A stretch of 64,000 nt of DNA from Scolanthus callimorphus (GCA_033964015.1 CM066924.1:6926251-6990250), one strand, 5' to 3'. Positions 10,710 through 22,717 are shown, counted from the stretch's first letter. Notes: generated from the letters alone by a model not told the origin. Program-made: numbers and translations.

Positions 10710-13700
10710 TTTTTGATGAGTGCGGTGTTCTGTAGATTTGTCTGTCTGTGTTTCTGACAGTCTTATCTCTCTCCTTAATATTGACAGCTTAATTTATACA
10801 GCTTCATTCCCATCTCTCACACTTCCCTGATATTGACAAGTGTGATGTTGTCTGTAGATTTGTCTGTCTGTATTTCTGGCAGTCTTATATGTCCTCTAGG
10901 TATTGATGAGTATGGTGTTGTCTGTATATTTGTCTGTCTGTATTTCTGACACTATGATATCTCCCCTTGATATTGACGAGTGTGATGTTGTCTGTAGATT
11001 TGTCTGTCTGTATTTCTTACAGTCTTATCTCTCCTCATGATATTGACGAGTGTGATGTTGTCTGTAGATTTGTCTGTCTGTATTTCTGGTAGTCTTATCT
11101 ATCCTCTGCGTATTGATGAGTGTGATGTTGTCTGTAGATTTGTCTGTCTGTATTTCTGACAGTCTTATCCCTCCCCATGATATTGACGAGTGTGATGCTG
11201 TCTGTAGATTTGTCTGTCTGTATTTCTGGTAGTCGTATCTATCCTCTACGTATTGACGAATGTGATGTTGTCTGTAGATTTGTCTGTCTGTATTTCTGGT
11301 AGTATTATCTATCCTCTACGTATTGACGAGTGTGATGTTGTCTGTAGATTTGTCTGTCTGTATTTCTTACATTCTTATCTCTCCCCTAGATATTGACGAG
11401 TGTGATGTTGTCTGTAGATTTGTCTGTCTGTATTTCTGGTAGTCTTATCTATCCTCTACGTATTGACGAGTGTGATGTTGTCTGTAGATTTGTCTGTCTG
11501 TATTTCTGGTAGTATTATCTATCCTCTACGTATTGACGAGTGTGATGTTGTCTGTAGATTTGTCTGTCTGTATTTCTTACATTCTTATCTCTCCCCTAGA
11601 TATTGACGAGTGTGATGTTGTCTGTAGATTTGTCTGTCTGTATTTCTGACACTCTTATCTCCCCTAGATATTGACGAGTGTGATGTTGTCTGTAGATTTG
11701 TCTGTCTGTATTTCTTACATTCTTATCTCTCCCCTAGATATTGACGAGTGTGATGTTGTCTGTAGATTTGTCTGTCCGTATTTGTTACATTATTATCTCT
11801 CCCCTAGATATTGACGAGTGTGATGTTGTCTGTAGATTTGTCTGTCTGTATTTCTGACACTCTTATCTCCCCTAGATATTGACGAGTGTGATGTTGTCTG
11901 TAGATTTGTCTGTCTGTATTTCTGATACTCTTATCTCTCCTCGTGATATTGACGAGTGTGATCTTGTCTGTAGATCTGTCTGATTGTATTTCTTACATTC
12001 TTATCTCTCCCCTAGATATTGACGAGTGTGATGTTGTCTGTAGATTTGTCTGTCTGTATTTCTTACATTCTTATCTCTCCCCTAGATATTGACGAGTGTG
12101 ATGTTGTCTGTAGATTTGTCTGTCTGTATTTCGTACATTCTTATCTCTCCCCTAGATATTGACGAGTGTGATGTTGTCTGTAGATTTGTCTGTCTGTATT
12201 TCTTACACTCTTATCTCTTCCCATGATATTGACGAGTGTGATGTTGTCTGTAGATCTGTCTGATTGTATTTCTTACATTCTTATCTCTCCCCTAGATATT
12301 GATGAGTGTGGTGTTGTCTGTAGATTTGTCTGTCTGTATTTCTGATACTCTTATCTCTCCTCATGATATTGACGAGTGTGATGTTGTCTGTAGATCTGTC
12401 TGATTGTATTTCTTACATTCTTATCTCTCCCCTAGATATTGACGAGTGTGATGTTGTCTGTAGATTTGTCTGTCTGTATTTCTTACATTCTTATCTCTCC
12501 CCTAGATATTGACGAGTGTGATGTTGTCTGTAGATTTGTCTGTCTGTATTTCTGACACTCTTATCTCCCCTAGATATTGACGAGTGTGATGTTGTCTGTA
12601 GATTTGTCTGTCTGTATTTCTGATACTCTTATCTCTCCTCGTGATATTGACGAGTGTGATGTTGTCTGTAGATCTGTCTGATTGTATTTCTTACATTCTT
12701 ATCTCTCCCCTAGATATTGATGAGTGTGATGTTGTCTGTAGATTTGTCTGTCTGTATTTCTTACAGTCTTATCTCTCCTCATGATATTGACGAGTGTGAT
12801 GTTGTCTGTAGATTTGTCTGTCTGTATTTCTGACACTCTTATCTCCCCTAGATATTGACGAGTGTGATGTTGTCTGTAGATTTGTCTGTCTGTATTTCTG
12901 ATACTCTTATCTCTCCTCGTGATATTGACGAGTGTGATCTTGTCTGTAGATCTGTCTGATTGTATTTCTTACATTCTTATCTCTCCCCTAGATATTGACG
13001 AGTGTGATGTTGTCTGTAGATTTGTCTGTCTGTATTTCTTACATTCTTATCTCTCCCCTAGATATTGACGAGTGTGATGTTGTCTGTAGATTTGTCTGTC
13101 TGTATTTCGTACATTCTTATCTCTCCCCTAGATATTGACGAGTGTGATGTTGTCTGTAGATTTGTCTGTCTGTATTTCTTACACTCTTGTCTCTTCCCAT
13201 GATATTGACGAGTGTGATGTTGTCTGTAGATCTGTCTGATTGTATTTCTTACATTCTTATCTCTCCCCTAGATATTGATGAGTGTGGTGTTGTCTGTAGA
13301 TTTGTCTGTCTGTATTTCTGATACTCTTATCTCTCCTCATGATATTGACGAGTGTGATGTTGTCTGTAGATTTGTCTGTCTGTATTTCTTACATTCTTAT
13401 CTCTCCCCTAGATATTGACGAGTGTGATGTTGTCTGTAGATTTGTCTGTCCGTATTTGTTACATTATTATCTCTCCCCTAGATATTGACGAGTGTGATGT
13501 TGTCTGTAGATTTGTCTGTCTGTATTTCTGACACTCTTATCTCCCCTAGATATTGACGAGTGTGATGTTGTCTGTAGATTTGTCTGTCTGTATTTCTGAT
13601 ACTCTTATCTCTCCTCGTGATATTGACGAGTGTGATCTTGTCTGTAGATCTGTCTGATTGTATTTCTTACATTCTTATCTCTCCTCGTGATATTGACGAG

Positions 13701-16343
13701 TGTGATGTTGTCTGTAGATCTGTCTGATTGTATTTCTTACATTCTTATCTCTCCCCTAGATATTGACGAGTGTGATGTTGTCTGTAGATTTGTCTGTCTG
13801 TATTTCGTACATTCTTATCTCTCCCCTAGATATTGACGAGTGTGATGTTGTCTGTAGATTTGTCTGTCTGTATTTCTTACACTCTTATCTCTTCCCATGA
13901 TATTGACGAGTGTGATGTTGTCTGTAGATCTGTCTGATTGTATTTCTTACATTCTTATCTCTCCCCTAGATATTGATGAGTGTGGTGTTGTCTGTAGATT
14001 TGTCTGTCTGTATTTCTGATACTCTTATCTCTCCTCATGATATTGACGAGTGTGATGTTGTCTGTAGATCTGTCTGATTGTATTTCTTACATTCTTATCT
14101 CTCCCCTAGATATTGACGAGTGTGATGTTGTCTGTAGATTTGTCTGTCTGTATTTCTTACATTCTTATCTCTCCCCTAGATATTGACGAGTGTGATGTTG
14201 TCTGTAGATTTGTCTGTCTGTATTTCTGACACTCTTATCTCCCCTAGATATTGACGAGTGTGATGTTGTCTGTAGATTTGTCTGTCTGTATTTCTGATAC
14301 TCTTATCTCTCCTCGTGATATTGACGAGTGTGATGTTGTCTGTAGATCTGTCTGATTGTATTTCTTACATTCTTATCTCTCCCCTAGATATTGATGAGTG
14401 TGATGTTGTCTGTAGATTTGTCTGTCTGTATTTCTTACAGTCTTATCTCTCCTCATGATATTGACGAGTGTGATGTTGTCTGTAGATTTGTCTGTCTGTA
14501 TTTCTGACACTCTTATCTCCCCTAGATATTGACGAGTGTGATGTTGTCTGTAGATTTGTCTGTCTGTATTTCTGATACTCTTATCTCTCCTCGTGATATT
14601 GACGAGTGTGATCTTGTCTGTAGATCTGTCTGATTGTATTTCTTACATTCTTATCTCTCCCCTAGATATTGACGAGTGTGATGTTGTCTGTAGATTTGTC
14701 TGTCTGTATTTCTTACATTCTTATCTCTCCCCTAGATATTGACGAGTGTGATGTTGTCTGTAGATTTGTCTGTCTGTATTTCGTACATTCTTATCTCTCC
14801 CCTAGATATTGACGAGTGTGATGTTGTCTGTAGATTTGTCTGTCTGTATTTCTTACACTCTTGTCTCTTCCCATGATATTGACGAGTGTGATGTTGTCTG
14901 TAGATCTGTCTGATTGTATTTCTTACATTCTTATCTCTCCCCTAGATATTGATGAGTGTGGTGTTGTCTGTAGATTTGTCTGTCTGTATTTCTGATACTC
15001 TTATCTCTCCTCATGATATTGACGAGTGTGATGTTGTCTGTAGATCTGTCTGATTGTATTTCTTACATTCTTATCTCTCCCCTAGATATTGACGAGTGTG
15101 ATGTTGTCTGTAGATTTGTCTGTCTGTATTTCTTACATTCTTATCTCTCCCCTAGATATTGACGAGTGTGATGTTGTCTGTAGATTTGTCTGTCTGTATT
15201 TCTGACACTCTTATCTCCCCTAGATATTGACGAGTGTGATGTTGTCTGTAGATTTGTCTGTCTGTATTTCTGATACTCTTATCTCTCCTCGTGATATTGA
15301 CGAGTGTGATGTTGTCTGTAGATCTGTCTGATTGTATTTCTTACATTCTTATCTCTCCCCTAGATATTGATGAGTGTGATGTTGTCTGTAGATTTGTCTG
15401 TCTGTATTTCTTACAGTCTTATCTCTCCTCATGATATTGACGAGTGTGATGTTGTCTGTAGATTTGTCTGTCTGTATTTCTTACAGTCTTATCTCTCCTC
15501 ATGATATTGACGAGTGTGATGTTGTCTGTAGATTTGTCTGTCTGTATTTCTGGTAGTCTTATCTATCCTCTACGTATCGACGAGTGTGATGTTGTCTGTA
15601 GATTTGTCTGTCTGTATTTCTGGTAGTCTTATCTATCCTTTACGTATTGACGAGTGTGATGTTGTCTGTAGATTTGTCTGTCTGTATTTCTGGTAGTCTT
15701 ATCTATCCTCTACGTATCGACGAGTGTGATGTTGTCTGTAGATTTGTCTGTCTGTATTTCTGGTAGTCTTATCTATCCTCTACGTATCGACGAGTGTGAT
15801 GTTGTCTGTAGATTTGTCTGTCTGCATTTCTGGTAGTCTTATCTATCCTCTACGTATTGATGAGTGTGATGTTGTCTGTAGATTTGTCTGTCTGTATTTC
15901 TGGTAGTCTTATCTATCCTCTACGTATTGACGAGTGTGATGTTGTCTGTAGATTTGTCTGTCTGTATTTCTGGTAGTCTTATCTATCCTCTACGTATTGA
16001 CGAGTGTGATGTTGTCTGTAGATTTGTCTGTCTGTATTTCTGGTAGTCTTATCTATCCTCTACGTATTGATGAGTGTGATGTTGTCTGTAGATTTGTCTG
16101 TCTGTATTTCTGGTAGTCTTATCTATCCTCGTGATATTGACGAGTGTGATGTTGTCTGTAGATTTGTCTGTCTGTATTTCTGACACTCTTATCTCTCCTC
16201 ATGATATTGATGAGTGTGGTGTTGTCTGTAGATTTGTCTGTCTGTATTTCTGACACTCTTATCTCTCCTCATGATATTGACGAGTGTGATGTTGTCTGTA
16301 GATTTGTCAGATTGTATTTCTTACATTCTTATCTCTCCCCTAG
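10710..16343 (+). repeat. 70-bp tandem array, about 80 copies, unit = 3' splice site plus exon start
   Basis: The unit is 70 bases: 'atattgacgagtgtgatg', then 'ttgtctgtagatttgtctgt', then a pyrimidine-rich end 'cttatctctcccctag'. The first 18 bases read D-I-D-E-C-D in the same phase as the real cbEGF exons, and the last part is a branch-site-like word (ttctgac), a pyrimidine tract and AG. The last unit runs directly into real exon 9, whose acceptor is the array's final 'cccctag'. Many units keep 'ctag'; others have lost AG (ctcgtgat, ctcatgat, ctacgtat). The array fills essentially all of intron 8. Units are most diverged at the 5' edge (10710-11100) and homogeneous in the middle. Confidence 0.95.
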
Positions 16344-16472
16344 ATATTGACGAATGCAGTATCTCTGCCGGTCTGTGCGGTAATGGTACCTGCACCAACA
16401 CACCCGGAGCTTTCCGTTGCGACTGCCAAAAAGGCTTCAAAAACGCCCCAATGATGATGGAAATATGCATCG
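16344..16472 (+). CDS. Fibrillin exon 9: cbEGF (cbEGF12 position)
   Basis: This 43-codon phase 1-1 exon encodes D-I-D-E-C-S-I-S ... C-T-N-T-P-G-A-F-R-C and six cysteines, with an unusual M-M-M near the end. N-G-T-C is a possible N-glycosylation site. Its acceptor 'ctctcccctag' is the last of a long series of identical upstream copies, so acceptor choice must be constrained by proximity or an exonic enhancer. Donor G|gtaag. Confidence 0.9.
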
Positions 16473-16798
16473 GTAAGACATAAGCGCGATCAAAATCGAC
16501 GGCATTATCAAGCTCTTGCGTGGCAACAAAAAATAGGAATTACTTGATTTACTGCATCTTACCACACAGTCACGCAGATTGACCGCGTTACCTACCTTAT
16601 TTGGAGATGAAAGTATTTTGTCTATATCATTCTTCATAAACATATTTTAATTTTACTGATCCGCCACGATTATCTTGAAATCAGTTCATAGGTAATGTAT
16701 CATGTGTAAAATTGTAATAATAAGTCTAAGTATAAACATTATTTATTCGAATCATTTTACTATCTAAAAATAGACTCTGGTTCTTTCTCTCCTTGTAG

Positions 16799-16921
16799 AT
16801 ATTGATGAATGCAGTGAGCACAGCCCTTGTGCAGATGGCACGTGCGTGAATACCATCGGTAGCTACAAGTGCGTGTGTCCTGATGGAATGGCTCTCATGA
16901 AGGATGGGGTCAGCTGTGAAG
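16799..16921 (+). CDS. Fibrillin exon 10: cbEGF (cbEGF13 position)
   Basis: This 41-codon phase 1-1 exon encodes D-I-D-E-C, six cysteines and C-V-N-T-I-G-S-Y-K-C. Cys1-Cys2 spacing is short (S-E-H-S-P). Acceptor cttgtag, donor G|gtgag. Confidence 0.9.
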
Positions 16922-16963
16922 GTGAGAAAGGAAAGCTAGGGTACTAGCTTAGTGTCCTTAAGG

Positions 16964-17268
16964 CCCATTCACACGGCGCGATTTCAGCTGCCATTTGAGA
17001 TGCGATTTGCGTGGCGATGTCATATCGCGCGGTGTGAACGGCTGGCGATCTTATGGAGATTTCACTTGCGATGTCACTGCCACGTCACAGGCGTTTTGAA
17101 CATGTTCAAATTCCACTGTGATGCGGATGCGATTTCTTCAGATCGCCAACCAACAAACGGACACATATCACAGAGTCAAATCGCCGGCCGTTCACATCGC
17201 GCGACATGGCGTCGACGATCACCGCAAAATTCACCTCAAATGGCAACTAAGATCGCGCCGTGTGAACG
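16964..17268. repeat. GC-rich inverted repeat / MITE
   Basis: Left end 'cccattcacacggcgcgat' and right end 'gatcgcgccgtgtgaacg' are inverted. Inner arms (atatcgcgcggtgtgaacgg / ccgttcacatcgcgcga) also pair. Confidence 0.65.
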
Positions 17269-17274
17269 CGCTGT

Positions 17275-18440
17275 TACGAAGAAGAAGCGAGACGCCGATG
17301 GGGAGGCTAAACACCTAAGACTTATCGTCCAAATTTTATTCAACTGGGTTAATTGGTTCCTTATAAAATGACAAAGACAAATTTCTGATAAGAGTAGATT
17401 TACCTTACAAAAGAATATCTGCTCTAAGAGTACGAACCATTGTAATTACGTTCTGACGCTGCTGTGTGCCACCCTCCGTGTGGCATAGTTCCAACTCAAT
17501 TATGACAAAGACTTCTTAAAGGACGAAGCTATCTATGAAGGTTATATAACCACTAACATTGACCACTAATCTACGGTATGATCAAGCTACCATTGAAAAT
17601 AAAAAACGCAAGAAATGTTGCTTTTTGAATAGAGCTTTAGTTGCGACGTTCCCTATTAAGGTGACTCCCACAAAATGAAACTTGAAAAAATGAATTTTTT
17701 TTAACTCGCTGGCATCGCGTCAAAACTGGTCGGATATTTTTGAGCTCTGGGTATGTTAAACCTCGACTATTGGTACTTTTGACTATTTGTTTGAATTTAT
17801 TTTTAAGAGGCGCATTTGCTTATGCGAGCCGATATTCTAACAGTGGTATTTTTACAAAAGTCTCTCCTGTGCGAAAAATCTTCGCGCGTTTTTTCTGATA
17901 TTTCGGATTTGGGGTCATTCGACCTTCGTTTTTTTGTCATTCAAGTTTGAAGAAAATTGTACGAACGAAAATTGCAGTACAAGGTAGAGCCAAAAAATGT
18001 CCAAGAAAGTGAAGTAATATGAAGGTGCTCTTATTAGACTGCCAATATAAATCCGATTTATGCGATTTACGAACTCAGCTATCCACTATTCCTTCTGGAT
18101 TTCAAGTTCAAATTTTCATAGCCGTACCTTTAAAGACAGTTTCGCGATTACTATTTATTCGGGAGCATTCGGGCGCATTGAGGTTAGTCGATCAGTAAAT
18201 ATGCGTTTTGTAAACAAGCTTGGAGACTCTGGTACCCAGGGTAAGTCTACCTTTGACCAAACAATACATTGGTGAACGGTAGACTCGACTTTAGGCTAGA
18301 ATTCCAATTTGAATCACAATAGAACGAGGAATTGTGAAAAGGACTATTAAAACCGACTATTGAGGGATGCGACGTGTGCGCGCAAGTTCCCTAATAATGA
18401 GTCCTCAATTTCTGTTACATTATTTCAAGGCATTTGCTTC
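17275..18440. other. Intronic stretch with no recognised gene
   Basis: No EGF or TB exon is seen. About 35 bases at 18205-18242 (gcgttttgtaa ... aagcttggagactctggt) recur at 27896-27941, so a dispersed repeat fragment is present. Confidence 0.4.
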
Positions 18441-18448
18441 ATATCCCG

Positions 18449-18822
18449 GGGGGGGACTCCCCATATTTTCAGACGGGGGTGCTCGTCCTATCCCTTAGGG
18501 TATAAAATTGACAGACGTGCTATCTCTTAGGGGTGTTTAAAATCAGCCCTATCCCTTAGGGGAGACTCAGACCAATCCTTGCCCAGAAATACATTGGTAC
18601 TGACACCAGAACCGATATTTACAAAGGAAACTTGGTTGAAAACCCTAAAATTTGCTATCTTTTAGGGGTAAATTCGGCTGTCGCCACGCCAAATTTGCTC
18701 CCTTTTAGGGGTAAATTTTCTGTTTGCCACACCCATTTTGCTATCCCTTAGGGTCAAAATCAATTTTCCCGATGAGCACCCCCGTCTAAAATATTGGGAG
18801 TCCCCCCCCCCCACCCGGGCTT
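18449..18822. mobile_element. MITE with G-run/C-run ends
   Basis: The left end 'cccggggggggactccccat' is inverted at the right end (ttgggagtccccccccccca). 'gacgggggtgctcgtc' pairs with 'gatgagcacccccgtc'. Inside, 'tatcccttaggg' occurs several times in tandem-like fashion. Confidence 0.65.
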
Positions 18823-19775
18823 CATATACGTTTTATATAGTTTCGAATATCCGTCAAATTAGATGTGGTTCGTTTTTTAAATACTTCCGGATCAGTGGCT
18901 GAAGCTTATTGTTATCAGGAATGAAGGTCTGCTATTGCGCACAAATTTCTATACATCGCCACCTAATTTTAACAAAGTTATTTATCTTAGTTTAGCATAC
19001 CAGGCGAATGATTTTTATCCTTCGCCTGGATTCGGTCCAGAAAGGGGAGACAAAGGTTGCGTGTTCCTTTTGATTACCGTGTTTTTCTTTAATAGGTTAA
19101 ATATACCTTGTAATTAAATTAGTAGGTCATAGTTCACGGGTGCGCAGTGAGCAAAAAGGCTACCGAACTCATAAACTCAGACCGAACGCAAATTTATTCA
19201 TGTGTCGTCATCCCGACAATGATTCTCCAGCTCTGTCCTTTCTGTATCCCGTTAAAACATTCTTGTTCAAATGTTTCGTGATTTTCGTGACAAGATAAGG
19301 AAATGGGATCGTTAGCTACGCTTGTTGTTCAGCTTGGGATCATTTGCTCGGCGCTTGTTGAGGTATCTTTATTAGGTAATCACTTGGTGGAATTTAGTTC
19401 ATTAGAAACACATCACGAAACGAGAGAGCGTCTATATGCGAGAAAGTTACTTCTATGGATACGTTACATTTTGGTGCTAACATTCTCTAAAAAGGATTCT
19501 CTGTACCATTTAACAAGTTCTGCACATCAAACTAACGCAAAGGAAAACAGCAGCATTTTTGCTATGCAATACTTCATAAGTCCAATTGTTTTCCAAGTTA
19601 CACGTAATGCGAGTTGCGTTTAATACCGTTCTTATATACTTGCATGTGTTATCTTAAATTTTAGGATAATCAATACGAGTCGTCCTTTGACTAAATAACA
19701 AAGTACATTCGATTACCGGTCACTTTTGCCACCATATGCATTGCTACGTGACCTCGAAATCCACTCAGTGTTGCG
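18823..19775. other. Intronic stretch with no recognised gene
   Basis: I find no exon, tRNA or clear repeat. The 106-codon ORF at 19303-19623 has no recognisable motif and no splice context that fits the gene. Confidence 0.4.
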
Positions 19776-19793
19776 ATTGGCGATTCTCAGCAA

Positions 19794-20165
19794 AGGAATT
19801 GTAATGTCATTTTTTTGAGCCAGAAAGTTAATAATTGAATCCAAAGTTTTGGTTTTGATTGACGGCTAAAAGTCGCCAATCGCCCATAGCAACAGGAATT
19901 GTAATGTCAATTTTTTCAGCGGCGTAGCCAGGAATTTCTGAGGGGGGGGGGGGGGGGAATAGTGAAAACATGGGATGAAAATGCTCAAATTTTCTCCAGC
20001 AAATACAGTAAATGTATGGGAAAATTTCCGAGAAAGGGGGGGGGGGGCGGCCCCCCTGGACCCCCCTGGCTACGCCCCTGTTTTTTGAGCCAGAAAGTTA
20101 ATAATTGAATCCAAAGGTTTGGTTTTGATTGACGGCTAAAAGTCGCCAATCGCCCATAGCAACAG
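19794..20165. repeat. Direct repeat of about 100 bp, second copy split by an insertion
   Basis: The stretch from 'ggaattgtaatgtca' to 'cgcccatagcaacag' occurs at 19794-19895 and again with its parts at 19896-19915 and 20082-20165. The second copy is interrupted by a separate element with inverted ends. Confidence 0.65.
19916..20081. mobile_element. G-rich MITE nested in a duplicated segment
   Basis: Inverted ends 'ggcgtagccagg' and 'cctggctacgcccctg' enclose a long G-run (19941-19958) and a C/G-rich palindrome. It splits the second copy of the 100-bp direct repeat, so it inserted after that duplication. Confidence 0.6.
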
Positions 20166-20336
20166 TGAATTTTGAGGTGGCGTAGTAATGCATACAGTGG
20201 TAAGTGTTTTAAAACTTTATTTATCAACCAGAGACATAGCTCATCATGCACACCATACCCTTTCAAAGGACCACTAGTCTAGTCTAGTCTAGTCCATTCG
20301 TTCCCTGATGTTCTTTTTGTCTTCTTTTCTCCCCAG

Positions 20337-20459
20337 ACAGAGACGAGTGCGCTGACCCTAACGTGTGCCTGCATGGTCGCTGTGAAAATTTCAACGGAGG
20401 TTACCAGTGCATATGTAATCGCGGATTCGACCCAACCGCCAACATGAAGGATTGCATAG
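20337..20459 (+). CDS. Fibrillin exon 11: cbEGF (cbEGF14 position)
   Basis: This 41-codon phase 1-1 exon encodes D-R-D-E-C, six cysteines and C-E-N-F-N-G-G-Y-Q-C. Acceptor ccccag|acag is chosen for phase; the AG four bases on would shift the frame. Donor G|gtcag is weaker than most in the gene. Confidence 0.87.
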
Positions 20460-20591
20460 GTCAGAAACCCATAATTATTCTACTATGTTCGATGGTAGTA
20501 GTCTAGTTGGAGCACAACCTCATTGACAAACATTTGCGCTTTTACGTTTGCTCATCTCTATTCGCAGCATGTTTCAATGATAGAGCAGATT

Positions 20592-20742
20592 TCGTATGAC
20601 TGAAAAGTGTCGCGACAAGGTTGTGCCGCGCCGCGATCGTGCCGCGACTACGCGATTTCATTCCGTATCTACAGCGGACCAGGCTCCGTGCCGTGCCGCG
20701 ACCGTGTCGCGCCCTGTCGCGACACTTTTCACAATCATACGA
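20592..20742. repeat. GC-rich inverted repeat
   Basis: Left end 'aaaagtgtcgcgacaagg' and right end 'ccctgtcgcgacactttt' pair. The interior is rich in 'gtgccgcgac'. Confidence 0.65.
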
Positions 20743-20887
20743 ACCTTTATCCGTCTGAATTATGGATTCCAAAGACGAAATGTCTCTTTGCCATGAAATA
20801 TCGCAACATTGTTACGACCCACACGGGTCGTAATGCCCACACGGAGTTTCGAGTTTGACTAGAAAATCTCACTCTGTTACTCTGTTA

Positions 20888-21320
20888 AGCAGAGTCTACA
20901 CAAGCAATTTTTCCTTGACAATTTTCCCTTGACAAGGAAACTTGACCAACATAAATGTGCCGGAAGTGATCTGTTTTTAAGCGCCAACGACAATTACGTC
21001 AGCAGACATACAAACACAAACAAGGAATAATTGTCAAGGAAAAATTGATTGTGTAGATGGAGGCCTTCATCTTGGTCGCGGTACCAGCCGTGAGTGCATA
21101 TGGGGCTTGGAAACAAATCATGATCTCATGAAAAATTGTCAAATTTTCTTTGACGTCCGTCTACACCAGCATTTTTTTGTATGTGACAAGTCTTGTTTGC
21201 CAAATAAAAGCTAGACATGCTAGGTTTTCAAGAAAGATAGTTGTCAAGGAAAACTTGTCAATGTTATCTCGTCTACACGAGCAAATAAAAATTGTCAAGG
21301 AACAATTGCTCGTGTGGACG
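20888..21320. repeat. Two adjacent inverted repeats with 'attgtcaaggaa' words
   Basis: 'tctacacaagcaatttttcc' (20894) pairs with 'ggaaaaattgattgtgtaga' (21037). A second pair, 'gtctacaccagc' (21159) and 'gctcgtgtggac' (21308), follows directly. The right end of the second becomes the seed of the 32-bp array. Confidence 0.55.
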
Positions 21321-21324
21321 GCGC

Positions 21325-21722
21325 TTTACTAACTGCCCTGCTCGTGTAGTCGGCGCTTTACTAACTGCCCTGCTCGTGTAGACGGCGCTTTACTAACTGC
21401 CCTGCTCGTGTAGACGGCGCTTTACTAACTGCCCTGCTCGTGTAGTCGGCGCTTTACTAACTGCCCTGCTCGTGTAAACGGCGTTTTACTAACTGCCCTG
21501 CTCGTGTAGACGGCGCTTTACTAACTGCCCTGCTCGTGTAGACGGCGCTTTACTAACTGCCCTGCTCGTGTAGACGGCGCTTTACTAACTGCCCTGCTCG
21601 TGTAGACGGCGCTTTACTAACTGCCCTGCTCGTGTAGACGGCGCTTTACTAACTGCCCTGCTCGTGTAGACGGCGCTTTACTAACTGCCCTGCTCGTGTA
21701 GACGGCGCTTTACTAACTGCCC
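21325..21722 (+). repeat. 32-bp tandem array, 13 copies of a branch-site word
   Basis: The unit is 'tttactaactgccctgctcg' followed by 'tgtagacggcgc', 32 bases. Thirteen copies run from 21325 to the end of intron 11, with only a few substitutions (gtagtcgg, gtaaacgg). Each copy has TACTAAC. The last sits with its branch adenosine about 19 bases from the exon 12 acceptor (gatcgcag), a plausible position for lariat formation. Confidence 0.93.
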
Positions 21723-21734
21723 TGTTGATCGCAG

Positions 21735-21857
21735 ACATCAATGAATGCGAGGTTGAAAATGGTGGGTGTATGGAGATGTGTAACAACACGCTTGGTAGCT
21801 ACCTTTGCGACTGTGGAGCTGGATTCACACTACAACCTGACAAGAAATCATGTGAAG
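21735..21857 (+). CDS. Fibrillin exon 12: EGF of the NGGC type (cbEGF15 position)
   Basis: This 41-codon phase 1-1 exon encodes D-I-N-E-C, then [11 protein letters not shown] and L-G-S-Y-L-C. The NGGC subtype has three residues between Cys2 and Cys3. In vertebrate fibrillin the NGGC-type module is also the fifth after TB3, which supports one-to-one orthology of modules. Acceptor gatcgcag, donor G|gttag. Confidence 0.9.
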
Positions 21858-21876
21858 GTTAGACATGGTTCCGACT

Positions 21877-22180
21877 GGTCCTTAAAAGCCTGGAAAGTCG
21901 TGGATTATAGAAATGTCCTTTTCCAGGCCTGGAAAGTCATCAAAGTTTTACAAACACCCGTCAAATTCATTAAAAGTCATGGAAATATTCCTTCCTGGAG
22001 CAAGACTTGCGTGCGTATATTGTAAAATGAAATAGGTATCCTAAATAAATCTATCAACATGCTATATCTGATACAAATGATACCCATGTTGTTCTTATAA
22101 TCCACGAAAATCCGCATTTTTTAATCATGAAAGGTCAATATTTTTTTTCAAACGTCCTTGAAAATCCTGGAATTTTGAAA
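21877..22180. repeat. Dispersed 'tggaaagtc' type repeat
   Basis: Words such as 'gcctggaaagtc', 'aaaagtcatggaaat' and 'cttgaaaatcctggaatttt' recur. A related element is at 30005-30309. Confidence 0.45.
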
Positions 22181-22348
22181 GCGTGAAATATGGGAACCCT
22201 GTGAGAAATTGCATTTTCTGGTTTGCTCACGATATACCACCAACAAATGTGCTTTATCATGCATAATGAAATATTGTACCCATTGGTCGCTGCATAAAAC
22301 TTTCGGGTGCTCTGTATATATACTTTTCTGTGGAAAAAAATGCGGCGC

Positions 22349-22717
22349 AACCAAGAGTGGATTAACAAGAGTTAGAATCTTTCGTACAGTATTTGTCCAC
22401 ATCACAGTCAGAAAAGTGTCTATTTTTAGACTTGAATTTCGCGCGCGAAAGTATTCGAATGCTCAGGTTCGAATGCTCGTATACCCAATACACAACAAAT
22501 AGAGAATACCCTACCTTATCTTTGCGACTTTAAAGGTTTTTCGATTGATCTGCGATTTAATTTTAGGCTGGATCTCACAACTGTTTGCGTGGAGAAAGTG
22601 GGAACCCTGTGGATGACGAATTTTCGCGGGAATCCTAGTTCTAAAAATAGACACTTTTCTGACTGTGATTCGGGCGTACATAGTAAATATGGAAACTCTT
22701 GGTAATCCACTCTTGGC
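22349..22717. repeat. Inverted repeat
   Basis: 'caagagtggattaacaagag' (22350) pairs with 'cttggtaatccactcttg'. 'cacagtcagaaaagtgtcta' pairs with 'tagacacttttctgactgtg' close to the two ends. Confidence 0.65.

Noticed and set aside
10830..16300. About 80 additional cbEGF exons suggested by the repeated D-I-D-E-C starts
   Set aside because: Each unit holds only six exon codons, then runs into intronic sequence and a stop in the next unit. No donors or further cysteines are present.
10710..16343. CRISPR array
   Set aside because: There are no unique spacers; the whole 70-base unit is repeated, the context is an intron of an animal gene, and the array is derived from a splice acceptor.
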